Notes: generated by a model from the letters alone, not told the origin. Numbered from the stretch's first letter, positions 43,584 to 53,208 are shown. The stretch is DNA of 64,000 nucleotides from Sphingobacteriales bacterium (GCA_004144185.1 SEFP01000001.1:806001-870000); one strand, 5' to 3'. Program-made: numbers and translations.

Positions 43584-46022
43584 TTAAAACCGCACGGCCA
43601 GCTTCACATTCAGCAACCGGCTGGTCAACCGATTGGGTACGGCATAACTGCCGCCGGTGGTCTGATCCTGAATCCAGGAATACGACAGCGTGTTCTGAAT
43701 GCCCAACAGGTTAAATACTTCCACACTGGCCCAGATACTTTCCAGTCCCCGGAAAAACGAATGCGAGGGCAGCCGCTTTTTCTTGGTATCCAGCAACAAG
43801 GTCGAGAAGCCGATGTCCACCCGGCGGTAATCCGGCAATCGTAAGGTATCGCCATAGCGCTGGCGGTCGGGCGGACCAAATGGCAACCCGGTGGCATACA
43901 GCAAATTCAGATGCATCCGGAAGTTTTTATTGCGGGGCAAATAATCCTGCAAATACAACCCGATCATCAACCGCTGATCCGAGGGCCGTGGGATATAGCC
44001 CGGATACACCGTGGCACTGTCGCCGCCAGCCGCATTCTTATACGTAATCTGGTCGTCCAGCACATCCTCCATGGTTTTCAGATAGCCCACCGACAGCCAC
44101 GAAGGCGCATCGGGTACCAGATCGCCGTAGAGCCGCACCTCGCCACCATAGGCATAGCCCACCGCATCGTTTTTACCAAAATACCGGATCCGTACATTGT
44201 CGTATTCGTACGGCACCAGATCCCACATCTTTTTATAGTACGCTTCGGCCGTCAGCTTCATCGGCTTTTTACCTGCCCGGAAGTTGTAATCGACGCCTGC
44301 CAGATAATGCGCTGATTTCTGCGCCAGCACCTGCGTATTGACCGTACCGTCGAGATCGCGCATTTCCCGGTAAAACGCCGGTTGTGCATACAACCCACCG
44401 GCTGCTTTAAACACCATATTGCGCTTCCACTGCGGCTTCCAGGCTAGCTGCACCCGCGGACTCACGATGTTTTCACCGTTCAGTTCGTTGCGGAGGTACC
44501 GGACCCCGATATTGGCCGTAAAATCTTCTTTTTCAAAAGGCCGGAAATTATCCTGCACAAACGCGGAATATTTCAGGTAATTGAAATTAGCTGTGCCCCG
44601 GTACAACCGCATCATCGTCAGTACATCCGGATTGTACGGCTGGGTATAGCCGGCCGAATCGCGGCGTTCCCACTCATGCAGCTTATCGTCGATGCTGTTG
44701 TAGGATACATCGGCGCCCCACTGCACAAAATGCCGTCCGCCGCTGTACGAGCCCCGGTGCGCAAAGGTTCCCACATTGACTTTCAGGTAGTTGCGGGCAT
44801 AGTTCTGAATAATACCGGTGCCGAGATAGGTTTTAATATTGCCGAAGCTTTCCTTTCCGAGATCGGTTTCCAGTTCGCCCAACAAATACTCGCCGCCGAT
44901 ATCATAGGTTTCGCGCTCGTCGGTCTGAAATCCGGAAACAAGCAGCTTCAGCCGCAGCCGGTCATTGGGCCGGTAGGTGGTCGACAGCCCCCCGAAGCGG
45001 GAATCAAACTGATCGGCCTCGGCACCTGTGTAAAACACGCGCAACTGGTATGCCTGGTTGACCACGCCAAACGAAGAGGTCATTTCTTCCGGAACAAACG
45101 TAAACCGGTTGCGGGCATAGTTGGCAATGGCCTCAACTTCCCATTGGTCGTTGAACCGGTACCGCACCAGTCCCTGCACATCGGTAAACGTAGGATTGTA
45201 CACGCCTTTGGTGGGCTGGGCCTGCAACAGATACTGATTGCTTTTTTGCCGGGCGCCAAACAGCCAGGTAAATTTTTCATTCCTGGAGGCTCCTTCCAGA
45301 TGCAGCGACGCACCCAGCAGCGAGGCCATGGCCGAACCGGCAAATTTGGTGGGCCGGCGGTACGTTACGTCGAGCACCGAACTCATCTTATCGCCATACC
45401 GGGCGGCAAAGCCACCGAGCGAAAAGTTGACGCCGCTTACCAGGTCGGTATTGATAAACGACAAGCCTTCCTGTTGTCCGGAACGGGTTAAATACGGCCG
45501 GTAAATCTCGAAATCGTTGACGTAGACGAGGTTTTCGTCGTAGTTGCCACCGCGTACGCTGTACTGCGAGGTCAGCTCATTATTGCTGCCCACAAAGGTT
45601 TTGATCAACCCTTCGATGCCGCCGATGGTCGACGGCAGATCGCGCGACAGCGACGGATCGAGATAGACGGTGCCGGTCTCGTAGCGGGGACGGTCGTTGG
45701 TCTTCACCACTTCGCCGATTTCGGTCGCGCCGCTTTGCAGCCGCACGTTGAGCAGCGTGGTGCGGGCCGTCCAGAACAACCGCTGGGTCGTATAGCCGAT
45801 CGAATTAAAGGTAATCGTAGCCTTTTCGGTTTCCTGGGGAATGGACAGGCGATAGGCACCGGTTTTATCCGTTAGGGTACCTACAGCAGTACCGGTTACC
45901 GAAACACTTACTGCTTCCAGTCCACGTCCCTGACCGTCGGTTACCGTTCCGAAAAGCAGATGTTGGGCCAGCACTTCCGGACCCGCCAGCAACAGGGCCA
46001 GCGCCCATAAAATAGATCTCAT
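43584..46022 (-). CDS. TonB-dependent outer-membrane receptor (second)
   Basis: A signal peptide (MRSILWALALLLAGPEVLAQ) precedes a carboxypeptidase-regulatory-like domain (LFGTVTDGQGRGLEAVSVSV), a plug (SQYSVRGGNYDENLVYVNDFEIYRP) and a beta-barrel of ~600 residues ending in NVKLAVRF with the usual terminal aromatic residue. ATG at 46022 is chosen; another ATG two codons earlier (46028) is possible. No SusD gene accompanies it, so its substrate remains open. It is read downstream of a possible small exported peptide ORF. Confidence 0.9.
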   Translation of the reverse strand: MRSILWALALLLAGPEVLAQHLLFGTVTDGQGRGLEAVSVSVTGTAVGTLTDKTGAYRLSIPQETEKATITFNSIGYTTQRLFWTARTTLLNVRLQSGATEIGEVVKTNDRPRYETGTVYLDPSLSRDLPSTIGGIEGLIKTFVGSNNELTSQYSVRGGNYDENLVYVNDFEIYRPYLTRSGQQEGLSFINTDLVSGVNFSLGGFAARYGDKMSSVLDVTYRRPTKFAGSAMASLLGASLHLEGASRNEKFTWLFGARQKSNQYLLQAQPTKGVYNPTFTDVQGLVRYRFNDQWEVEAIANYARNRFTFVPEEMTSSFGVVNQAYQLRVFYTGAEADQFDSRFGGLSTTYRPNDRLRLKLLVSGFQTDERETYDIGGEYLLGELETDLGKESFGNIKTYLGTGIIQNYARNYLKVNVGTFAHRGSYSGGRHFVQWGADVSYNSIDDKLHEWERRDSAGYTQPYNPDVLTMMRLYRGTANFNYLKYSAFVQDNFRPFEKEDFTANIGVRYLRNELNGENIVSPRVQLAWKPQWKRNMVFKAAGGLYAQPAFYREMRDLDGTVNTQVLAQKSAHYLAGVDYNFRAGKKPMKLTAEAYYKKMWDLVPYEYDNVRIRYFGKNDAVGYAYGGEVRLYGDLVPDAPSWLSVGYLKTMEDVLDDQITYKNAAGGDSATVYPGYIPRPSDQRLMIGLYLQDYLPRNKNFRMHLNLLYATGLPFGPPDRQRYGDTLRLPDYRRVDIGFSTLLLDTKKKRLPSHSFFRGLESIWASVEVFNLLGIQNTLSYSWIQDQTTGGSYAVPNRLTSRLLNVKLAVRF

Positions 46023-46164
46023 GCACATGAAAAACAGCCGGTAAGGTACTACTTCTCCGCTGGAGCTTTTAGAACGGAAACCCATCCCGGAAAATTGCCT
46101 GTCGGTATCCGTTTTCTAAAGGGTCTGAGATCAATAGTCCTTCTGAACAGATTGAAGAACCTTC

Positions 46165-46296
46165 TTACGGCTGCTCACACCCCTTCAGCGCGGCGTTGAG
46201 CTGGGTCTCTTCATTTATAGGAAATCGGTCAGCGACTGGTGTAACGCTTCGGATCAAGCTCAGCAGACAACAGAGAAGCAGGCAGGTCTGATACAT
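46165..46296 (-). CDS. Possible 43-residue exported peptide
   Basis: The otherwise empty 46029-46349 gap holds an ATG-to-TAA frame whose N-terminus (MYQTCLLLCCLLSLIRSVTP) looks like a signal or lipoprotein signal. A short hydrophilic tail containing one further Cys follows (ALKGCEQP). It is read in the same direction as, and ahead of, the TonB receptor. No family is recognised, and a chance ORF is quite possible. Confidence 0.28.
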   Translation of the reverse strand: MYQTCLLLCCLLSLIRSVTPVADRFPINEETQLNAALKGCEQP

Positions 46297-46349
46297 CAGA
46301 GCCGTCCTATGCAGCAGACAGAGCGATGGCTTCCGGAAGAATCCGCAGT

Positions 46350-47000
46350 CTAGTGGGCGGCCTTCAGATCAGCGATCATCCGGGCCGGATCAGCGGATGA
46401 GAATACGGTATTGCCTGCTACCAGGATATCGGCACCGGCAGCAACCAGCACCGGCGCGTTCTCCAGGGTTACGCCACCATCAATTTCGATCAGGGTTTGG
46501 GCACCGCGTTCCGTAATGAGTTGTTTCAGCTGCCGGATTTTTTCATAGGTCCGCGGAATAAACTGCTGTCCGCCAAAGCCCGGATTCACGCTCATCACCA
46601 ACACCAGGTCGATGTCTTCAATCAGATCCTCAAGGGTGCTCACCGGCGTGCCAGGATTGAGCGACACACCCGCTTTCATACCCAGCGCCTTGATGCGTTG
46701 CAGGCTGCGGTGCAGGTGTGGACTGACTTCCTGATGGATCGTGAGAATGTCGGCACCGGCATCGGCAAATGCGTCGAGGTACTTTTCCGGCTCTACGATC
46801 ATCAGATGCACGTCAAATGGCTTTTGAGCGTGCTTTTTCAACGCTTTGATCACCGGCATCCCAAAGGTGATGTTGGGTACAAACCGACCATCCATCACAT
46901 CCAGGTGAAAATAATCAGCCTCACTGGCATTGATCAGGTCCATGGCCTCGTGGAGGCGGGAAAAATCAGCAGAAAGCAGCGAGGGAGCAATACGGGCCAT
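46350..47000 (-). CDS. rpe: Ribulose-phosphate 3-epimerase
   Basis: Pentose-phosphate pathway enzyme interconverting ribulose 5-phosphate and xylulose 5-phosphate. A TIM barrel of 216 residues, with the N-terminal IAPSLLSADFSRL, metal-site HLDVMDGRFVPNITFG, a DVHLMI strand, VMSVNPGFGGQ and EIDGGVTLENA all in order. ATG at 47000 is unambiguous. Cytoplasmic; no operon partner is obvious. Confidence 0.97.
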   Translation of the reverse strand: MARIAPSLLSADFSRLHEAMDLINASEADYFHLDVMDGRFVPNITFGMPVIKALKKHAQKPFDVHLMIVEPEKYLDAFADAGADILTIHQEVSPHLHRSLQRIKALGMKAGVSLNPGTPVSTLEDLIEDIDLVLVMSVNPGFGGQQFIPRTYEKIRQLKQLITERGAQTLIEIDGGVTLENAPVLVAAGADILVAGNTVFSSADPARMIADLKAAH

Positions 47001-47063
47001 CAGGTTCGATGATTAGAGATAAACGGTTAACTAAAAGCGGTGCTTCGGACATCCGGAAAAAAC

Positions 47064-48095
47064 TTAGCTACCAGAAACACGGGCCAGTGCTTCGCGGGCC
47101 GGGGCATATCCCGGGGCAGCTTTCAAAGCGGCTTCATACTGGTTTTTGGCAGCGGCCGTGTTGCCCAGATATTCTTCACAGATTCCGGCGTTAAAGGCGG
47201 CATTCGGGTTTTGCGGATCCAGCTGGGCCGCTTTCTGGAAATACGGCAGGGCCTGCGCTACGCTGTCCTGTTGCAGGTACACATAGCCCATGGCAAAATG
47301 CGCATCGGCATACTGCGGGGCATGCGCCATAGCAAACCGGTATTCATCTTTGGCGCGGGCCCATTCCTTCCGGTCCTGGAAATACTGTCCCCGCACATAA
47401 ATGGGAAACAGATCGCTGGTATCGGCGGCATAGGCATTCCGGAAATATTGCAGCGCGGTGGAGTCGCTCCGGCCACGGGCAATGAGTCCCAGCTGCATGT
47501 GTGCATCCTTATAATCGGGCTGCACCTGAAGGGCGGTCTGGAACGAGGAAATGGCTTTGGCGGTGTCTTTCAGATCCTTGTACACCATGCCTTTGAGGTA
47601 ATACGCTTCCGTAAAATACGGGTCGGTGCGCAGCACATCATTGATCTGGGAGAAGGCCGTTTTATACTCTTTATTGATCAGATCGCCTTTCGCCAGATTC
47701 AGCCGGGCACGCGGATCTTTCGGATTTTTAAGCAATGCTTTCCGGAGCCACTCGCGGGACCCTTCCAGATCGCGGGCCTCGAATAGAATGTCCCCCACCG
47801 CCGATAAATATTCCGCTTTGTTGGTATCGAGCCGGACTGCATGAATGTAATCGACTGCTGCCAGCGAATCGAGGTGCAACTGGCGCAGCGCATTCCCGCG
47901 CTGGAAATACAGCTCCGATCGGGTAGTGTCTTTTACAATCCGGGCCGTCAGTCCTTTGGTCTGCGGCAGATTGTACTCGCGTACCTGCAGATCGGGATGA
48001 TCCTGAGGGGCATTCCGGCAGGCCGTAAGGAACGTCAGCGCGAGGAACAGCAGTCTTCCGGCAGGTTTGAATCGGCTCAAAATAGAGGTAGGCAT
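47064..48095 (-). CDS. TPR-repeat lipoprotein
   Basis: From ATG at 48095 (MPTSILSRF) a lipoprotein signal ends at FLTAC. About eight tetratricopeptide repeats follow (AVDYIHAVRLDTNKAEYLSAVGD, FTEAYYLKGMVYKDLKDTAKAI, YADAHFAMGYVYLQQDSVAQAL, PNAAFNAGICEEYLGNTAAA). A periplasmic or outer-membrane scaffold is likely. The function is not known. The longer frame from 48143 would hide the lipobox and is rejected. Confidence 0.85.
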   Translation of the reverse strand: MPTSILSRFKPAGRLLFLALTFLTACRNAPQDHPDLQVREYNLPQTKGLTARIVKDTTRSELYFQRGNALRQLHLDSLAAVDYIHAVRLDTNKAEYLSAVGDILFEARDLEGSREWLRKALLKNPKDPRARLNLAKGDLINKEYKTAFSQINDVLRTDPYFTEAYYLKGMVYKDLKDTAKAISSFQTALQVQPDYKDAHMQLGLIARGRSDSTALQYFRNAYAADTSDLFPIYVRGQYFQDRKEWARAKDEYRFAMAHAPQYADAHFAMGYVYLQQDSVAQALPYFQKAAQLDPQNPNAAFNAGICEEYLGNTAAAKNQYEAALKAAPGYAPAREALARVSGS

Positions 48096-48217
48096 TCCTT
48101 GATACGCAGTTTCCGGAACTAAAACGGTCGGCTTAGAGGTCATTCGGTTGCAGAGGACCGGATTCGGGAAACGTTGGTTTGTAAAAAGCGAAAAGCAGTC
48201 ACCGGACAGCCTCCAAG

Positions 48218-48997
48218 CTATTCCGGCTTGTCTTTTCCAACCGACTCGGTAATAGATTGTGGGAGTGTCTTTTTGCGGCTGCGCATATTGAGCAGTTCCA
48301 CCAGAAAGGAAAACGCCATGGCAAAATACACGTAGTTTTTCAGGTGCAGGTGTTCGGCCTGTTCACCGGCCCAGCCTTCTACAATCAGAATCAGCCCGAT
48401 CATCACCAGGAATGACAACGCCAGCATTTTAATGGTGGGATGCTTGTTGATAAATGAGGCGATCGCCGGCGCAAACAGAAACATCACGATCATGGCAATC
48501 ACTACGGCAGCAATCATGATTTCCAGATGTTTCGCCACACCGGAGGCGGTGATAACCGAATCAAACGAAAACACCATATCCACCAGAATGATCTGTGCAA
48601 TGCCATTACCGAAGGAGAGTGGCTTTCCGGAATTGGCCGGACCTTCTTCATCGCCTTCCACCTTATGGTGAATTTCACGAACCGTCTTGATCAGCAGGAA
48701 GAGGCCGCCTAGAATCATGACCAAACTGGCCAGATCGAACCCTTTATCAAGGACCGGCAGGGTAAACAGGATTTTCCCTTTCTGGGTCAGCAGCCATCCC
48801 AGCCCGGCCAGCATGATCGACCGGGTAATGATTCCGACCACCATCCAAATTAACCGGGCGCGTTTTTGATGGGCTTTTTCCATCCGCTCCATGATGATGG
48901 AAACGAAAATGACGTTGTCGATGCCGAGGATTACTTCCAGCAGGGCCAGCGTCAGCAATGAAATCAGAGAAGCTATTGAGAACAGTTCAGGTTCCAA
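48218..48997 (-). CDS. TerC-family integral membrane protein
   Basis: A 259-residue protein with about seven hydrophobic helices and the family motif LALLEVILGIDNVIFVSI near the start, with a second acidic helix motif QIILVDMVFSFDSVITA. TerC/Alx proteins handle manganese or support membrane-protein metallation. Tellurite resistance is not implied, since no other ter genes are present. The start appears to be TTG at 48997, because no ATG lies between it and the helix-1 motif. Confidence 0.9.
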   Translation of the reverse strand: MEPELFSIASLISLLTLALLEVILGIDNVIFVSIIMERMEKAHQKRARLIWMVVGIITRSIMLAGLGWLLTQKGKILFTLPVLDKGFDLASLVMILGGLFLLIKTVREIHHKVEGDEEGPANSGKPLSFGNGIAQIILVDMVFSFDSVITASGVAKHLEIMIAAVVIAMIVMFLFAPAIASFINKHPTIKMLALSFLVMIGLILIVEGWAGEQAEHLHLKNYVYFAMAFSFLVELLNMRSRKKTLPQSITESVGKDKPE

Positions 48998-49021
48998 GGA
49001 AAGAAACGTTTTGAGAGAGAG

Positions 49022-50053
49022 TTAGGAAGCTGCGGTTTCGGAAAGTCCGGCGCAGATATCAGCGGCAATAGTAGGGCCTTCGTAGATAAAGCCGGTATAC
49101 ACCTGTACCAATACCGCACCGGCATCTAGCTTTTCCTGCGCATCCGCAGCCGTAAAGATGCCTCCGGCGGCGATAATCGGAAACCCGCTGCCGAGTTTTC
49201 CGGATAGATACCGCACCACTTCGGTACTGCGGGCTCTAAGCGGCTTGCCACTCAGTCCACCCGCACCGATGGCCTCCACCCCAGGCGATTGCAGGCCGGT
49301 ACGGTCAATAGTGGTGTTGGTAGCAACCAGTCCGTCCAGCGGCAACTCGCGTGCAATGGTTACAATATCATCCAGCTGCCCATCGGTGAGATCGGGTGCT
49401 ATTTTCAACAGCAACGGCTTGGGAGCACCGAGTTGCACATTGAGCGTTTTGAGATGCCGGAGAAGTTGTTCCAGCGGTTCTTTATCCTGCAACGCACGCA
49501 GATTGGGCGTATTAGGAGAACTCACATTCACCACAAAATAATCGACCTGCGCATACAAATCCCGGAAGGCCTGCTCGTAATCGTCGATTGCGGCTTCGTT
49601 GGGCGTGTCTTTGTTTTTGCCGATGTTCCCGCCGATGATGATGGGATCTTTCCGGAATTTCAACCGGCCGGCTGCCGCAGAAGCGCCACCATTATTAAAC
49701 CCCATCCGGTTGATTACAGCCTCATCTGCTTTGAGCCGAAACAAGCGGGGCGCATCGTTGCCGGGCTGCGGACGTGGTGTCACCGTGCCGATTTCTATAA
49801 ATCCAAACCCCAGGGCAGCGAGGTCGTCGGTCCAGCGGGCATCTTTGTCGAAGCCGGCCGCCAAACCTACCGGATTGGGAAACGCAAGCCCCCAAACCGT
49901 GCGTTGCAGGGCAGGTCCGGTTTTAAGAAACCGTTTTTTAAGGGCATTCCGGACCCCTGGGAGGCGGCACAGTTGTGCCAGCCGTGCCATGGCCCAGTAA
50001 TGTGCCTTTTCAGGGTCGGTGCGGAAAAGAAGCGAACGCAGCAGGCCGTACAT
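49022..50053 (-). CDS. pyrD: Dihydroorotate dehydrogenase, quinone type (class 2)
   Basis: Fourth step of pyrimidine synthesis, oxidising dihydroorotate with membrane quinone via FMN. The class 2 pattern is visible: an N-terminal helical extension (MYGLLRSLLFRTDPEKAHYWAM), NPVGLAAGFDKDARW, FIEIGTVTPRPQPGN, NRMGFNNGGA, NVSSPNTPNLR with the catalytic Ser, and GGLSGKPLR. ATG at 50053 is chosen over a TTG at 50062. 343 residues. It follows its own promoter, divergent from the next gene. Confidence 0.96.
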   Translation of the reverse strand: MYGLLRSLLFRTDPEKAHYWAMARLAQLCRLPGVRNALKKRFLKTGPALQRTVWGLAFPNPVGLAAGFDKDARWTDDLAALGFGFIEIGTVTPRPQPGNDAPRLFRLKADEAVINRMGFNNGGASAAAGRLKFRKDPIIIGGNIGKNKDTPNEAAIDDYEQAFRDLYAQVDYFVVNVSSPNTPNLRALQDKEPLEQLLRHLKTLNVQLGAPKPLLLKIAPDLTDGQLDDIVTIARELPLDGLVATNTTIDRTGLQSPGVEAIGAGGLSGKPLRARSTEVVRYLSGKLGSGFPIIAAGGIFTAADAQEKLDAGAVLVQVYTGFIYEGPTIAADICAGLSETAAS

Positions 50054-50177
50054 GGGGCGCAAAGATAGGCGAATTGCCTATGGACGCCGGTGTCAAACCG
50101 GCCGGGGCTTTCAAAACCGGGCGTTGTTTTTTTAACAGCCTTACATCTGCCCGCTACGCTACTTTTAGTCTCTTCTC

Positions 50178-50858
50178 ATGCGCCTGCTGCTGTTGCTGTC
50201 TTTATGTCTGCTTTCCGGACCTGCGTTTGCCCAGACCGGCATTCGTGGCCTTATCACGGACGGGCAGGACGGGCAGCCTATGACCAATGTGGTGATCCAG
50301 AACATTTATACCAATGGTGGATCTGTGACGGACAGCATGGGTACGTTTCTGATTACTGCCACTAAAGGACAACTGCTGGAGTTCCGGAAACTGGGGTATA
50401 AAACCAAGCGTCTGCGGCTTCCGGAAGGCACCATTCCGCCGTATTTCCGGATTGTAATGGACAAGGGTGCGTTTGAGCTGGAAGAAGTCACCATCCGGAA
50501 GCAGTTTGAAGATTATAAACGGGACAGCGCCCGCTACGCCGAACTGTACAAAGCACCCCTCCGGGTGCAGCAACTGAGCACCGCCGACAAATTTCAGGAT
50601 CCGTTTCTGGCCTTGAGTCAATCGCGGCGCAAGGCTTGGGCGTTTCAGCAGGAGTACGACCGGTTTGAGAAACTGCGGTATGTAGACTATAATTTCTCGG
50701 AGCGGGTGATTCAATCGGTCACCGGCCTGAAGGACGACAGCCTGATCACCTACCGAAACCGGTTCCGACCCGCATATGAGCAGGTACGCGCCTGGAATGA
50801 GTATCAACTGTTTACTTATATCAAGAAGACAGCTACCTATTTCCGGAACGGACGCTAG
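50178..50858 (+). CDS. Exported protein with carboxypeptidase-regulatory-like domain
   Basis: A signal peptide (MRLLLLLSLCLLSGPAFAQ) is followed by a CarboxypepD_reg-like Ig domain (GIRGLITDGQDGQPMTNVVIQN, LLEFRKLGYKTKRLRLP). A basic, helical C-terminal half of unknown fold follows (RKQFEDYKRDSARYAELYK ... RNGR). It is 226 residues, lacks a TonB plug or barrel, and resembles stand-alone Bacteroidota proteins of unknown role. A TACTTTTA sequence at 50160 may be its -7 element. Confidence 0.75.
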   Translation: MRLLLLLSLCLLSGPAFAQTGIRGLITDGQDGQPMTNVVIQNIYTNGGSVTDSMGTFLITATKGQLLEFRKLGYKTKRLRLPEGTIPPYFRIVMDKGAFELEEVTIRKQFEDYKRDSARYAELYKAPLRVQQLSTADKFQDPFLALSQSRRKAWAFQQEYDRFEKLRYVDYNFSERVIQSVTGLKDDSLITYRNRFRPAYEQVRAWNEYQLFTYIKKTATYFRNGR

Positions 50859-50951
50859 GAGTTTGTCCGGAATACTGCTGGCATAATTTAGGTAGGACGG
50901 GAGACAAGTATTTATTTTCTCTCTGTTTCAATCCAAAAACCACTCCTGATT

Positions 50952-51260
50952 ATGAACGCAAAAACCAATGTAAAAGCACTCGCATTGCTTGCACTGGGTA
51001 CCGCAGCGGTACTGCTTTTCACCACCGACAAAGGCAAGAAAATCCGTAAAACCGCCAAATCAAAAGCCGGCGACTGGGGTGATGACTTCAGCGACTGGCG
51101 TGAAGAAGCAGCCGATAAGCTTGCTTCCCTGAAAAAGCGCTTTATGAAAGAAGTGGAAACCCTCAGCGACGAAGTCAGCAGCCGCCTGGAAGACACTGCA
51201 GAAGAAGGCAAAGAGCGCGCTCAAAAAATGTACAAAATGGGTAAAGAGCGGCTGTCGTAA
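50952..51260 (+). CDS. YtxH-like small protein
   Basis: A 102-residue protein: one N-terminal hydrophobic helix (ALALLALGTAAVLLFT) followed by TDKGKKIRKTAKSKAGDWGDD and a charged amphipathic helix to the end. This is the YtxH family layout, often induced by general stress. Function unsettled. It is followed closely by a terminator. Confidence 0.78.
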   Translation: MNAKTNVKALALLALGTAAVLLFTTDKGKKIRKTAKSKAGDWGDDFSDWREEAADKLASLKKRFMKEVETLSDEVSSRLEDTAEEGKERAQKMYKMGKERLS

Positions 51261-51286
51261 GACGATTCGTTCCGCTCCTTTCTTAT

Positions 51287-51322
51287 AACAGGCTGATTCC
51301 GGATGGACTTCAGCCTGTTTTT
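51287..51322 (+). terminator. Terminator after the YtxH-like gene
   Basis: A ten-base stem AACAGGCTGA/TCAGCCTGTT is followed by TTTTT; loop about 13 bases. Confidence 0.8.
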
Positions 51323-51355
51323 AGATTTCCTCATCTGATCCAATAGTCAATTCTT

Positions 51356-51571
51356 ATGAACAACGATCCTAATCAACCGAATCCCGAGCATCCGCAGGCC
51401 ACCAATCCGGAAAAGCCCACCCGCGCGACCGATCCGCAGGCTCGCGAGATTGCTGGTAATGTCTTTGAAGGACTGGCTGACACCTTCGGCCCGGACCCGG
51501 AAGACAAAGCAAAAGTCCAGGACGACCAGCCACTGGAAGATATGCCTCAGACCAAGCCTGAAGGCGAGTAA
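51356..51571 (+). CDS. Small acidic, proline-rich protein of unknown function
   Basis: 71 residues, strongly hydrophilic and low in complexity (MNNDPNQPNPEHPQAT ... DMPQTKPEGE), with one predicted helix (REIAGNVFEGLADTF). No signal or membrane segment. Probably disordered; no family recognised. A clear terminator follows. Confidence 0.6.
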   Translation: MNNDPNQPNPEHPQATNPEKPTRATDPQAREIAGNVFEGLADTFGPDPEDKAKVQDDQPLEDMPQTKPEGE

Positions 51572-51591
51572 TGCATCGTCTCGCTACAAGC

Positions 51592-51620
51592 AAAAAAGAC
51601 CGGACGATCCGGTCTTTTTT
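51592..51620. terminator. Bidirectional terminator
   Basis: Perfect 13-bp arms AAAAAAGACCGGA/TCCGGTCTTTTTT with a three-base loop between the convergent small gene and the LRR gene. Confidence 0.92.
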
Positions 51621-51645
51621 GTGTCGATATACGTTCCAGGCAGAT

Positions 51646-52500
51646 TTAGTTGCCGTACTGACGGGGCTGAGTCGAACCGTCGCCGATCAGAATCTGCTGG
51701 CGTCTTTCGAAGCGTGGATTCTGAAAGAACGGCATGGTCCGGTTGTCGATAAACACCCGGTCTAGTCGTTGAATATCGGCCAGCGAGTTGGGCATCCGCA
51801 TGATTCCGGAGCGCACCACATCCAGTTCCTGCAGCCGTTGTAGCTTTCCAAACGACCACGGCAGTTCTTTAAGGCTGTTGTATCCCAGGTAGAGCAGCCG
51901 CAGGTTTTTGAGTCCGCCCCACTCCAGAGGCAATACTTCCAGGAAATTTCGGGACAGGTCGACAACTTCTACTTTGGAAAGCTGTACAAAAGAAGCAGGC
52001 AGCTGTTTTAACTGGTTGGAGTTGGCCAGGAACAGAATCAGGTTTTGTAGGTTGCCAATGGTTTCCGGAAGGGCTGTAATGCGGTTTTGAGATACATACA
52101 GTTCCCGGAGCTGCAACAGCGTTCCCAACGATTCCGGAAGCGTCGTTAACCGGTTTGCCGATACAGACAGGAACTCCAGGCGGGTGAGCTGCCCCAACGA
52201 TTCCGGAAGAGTTTCAATACGATTGTGTTGCAGATTAAGCCGCTTCAGCCGGGCACAGCGCCACAGCGAGGCCGGTAGGGCTTGTAGTTTATTATTGGCG
52301 ACATTAAGCTCTTCCAGCTTTGGAAACTGATCGAGCACATCGGGCAACGAATCCAGCATCCGGAAGGGCATCCGAAGGATCCGCACTTCATGACGGTGTT
52401 GCAGGGCCTCTTCGAAATTGCTAAAAACGCCCTCTTCGGCTTGTGCAGACGTTCCCCACAGGCTTATATAGGCAGTCAGGATCAAAAACCAGAATCGCAT
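51646..52500 (-). CDS. Exported leucine-rich-repeat protein
   Basis: A signal peptide (MRFWFLILTAYISLWGTSAQA) is followed by about eight 23-residue LRRs of the form LPESLGQLTRLEFLSVSANRLTT. A C-terminal non-repeat tail ends QPRQYGN. Bacterial LRRs usually bind proteins, and there is no enzymatic domain. No T9SS tail is obvious, so it may remain periplasmic. Codons carrying LPE use TTCCGGAA in three consecutive repeats. Confidence 0.85.
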   Translation of the reverse strand: MRFWFLILTAYISLWGTSAQAEEGVFSNFEEALQHRHEVRILRMPFRMLDSLPDVLDQFPKLEELNVANNKLQALPASLWRCARLKRLNLQHNRIETLPESLGQLTRLEFLSVSANRLTTLPESLGTLLQLRELYVSQNRITALPETIGNLQNLILFLANSNQLKQLPASFVQLSKVEVVDLSRNFLEVLPLEWGGLKNLRLLYLGYNSLKELPWSFGKLQRLQELDVVRSGIMRMPNSLADIQRLDRVFIDNRTMPFFQNPRFERRQQILIGDGSTQPRQYGN

Positions 52501-52543
52501 CTCTCTAAGTTAAGCCTTCTGCGCGACTTGGCGGGCCTGTATA

Positions 52544-53197
52544 TCAGGGTTCGTCAGCCGCCGGAAGGGACGCCGGATCCAGTCGGGTATAACCTGCCGG
52601 GACTTCAAAGGCCGATTCCGGAACCGGTTGAACAACAGCCTCTTGCAGTTCGAAATGCACTTGTGCCCCGGAACGCAGAAAGAGGTCAAAGGAAACCGGG
52701 ATGGTTTTCAGGTCCGGAAACCGTTCAAACACATTGGCTTCTGCCAGCAACTGTGTGCTTACACATAAGCGGGCCTGCCGCCCATCGGCATACCGGACCA
52801 GATAGGGCTGGCAGGGGCCTCCTGGAGTATCTTTCGATCCCTGACGGATCGGTTCCATTTGATACTTCTGATAACGGGCCGTTCGCTCCTGCCAGGCAAC
52901 CGGCGAAAAAGTAATGGCATACCTGTTACCGGCCTTGATCTGAAGCATGGTCGTGATGCCCGTCCGGTTATTGCACAAAACAGTCGTCTGGTGCGCACTG
53001 TCGGTGAGAAGGTCTCGTCTGATCTGGCTGCCTTTAAGGGTAACGTGGTAGGTGCCCGCCTGGCGCGGAGTAGCACCGCTTTTTGCCGGAAGTACGGTCA
53101 GGGTGTATCGCAGGATTCCTTCCGAGAAGTGCGATTGTGCATATCCGTTCAGCCACCCGGCACCCCAAAACAGCACTATCCAAAGCATCCGGATCAT
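52544..53197 (-). CDS. Exported protein of unknown function
   Basis: A signal peptide (MIRMLWIVLFWGAGWLNGYAQ) is followed by a ~195-residue beta-rich domain starting SHFSEGILRYTLTV and containing LKGSQIRRDLLT and VPAGYTRLDPASL. The shape resembles GLPGLI/DUF4412-type Bacteroidota proteins in which a peptide-free secreted domain begins with G-x-I-x-Y, but I am not sure of the family. Function unknown. Confidence 0.7.
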   Translation of the reverse strand: MIRMLWIVLFWGAGWLNGYAQSHFSEGILRYTLTVLPAKSGATPRQAGTYHVTLKGSQIRRDLLTDSAHQTTVLCNNRTGITTMLQIKAGNRYAITFSPVAWQERTARYQKYQMEPIRQGSKDTPGGPCQPYLVRYADGRQARLCVSTQLLAEANVFERFPDLKTIPVSFDLFLRSGAQVHFELQEAVVQPVPESAFEVPAGYTRLDPASLPAADEP

Positions 53198-53208
53198 AGG
53201 TATAAAGA

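Noticed and set aside
48218-48997. Tellurite resistance operon
   Set aside because: Only a TerC-like protein is present; no terZABD-type genes nearby.
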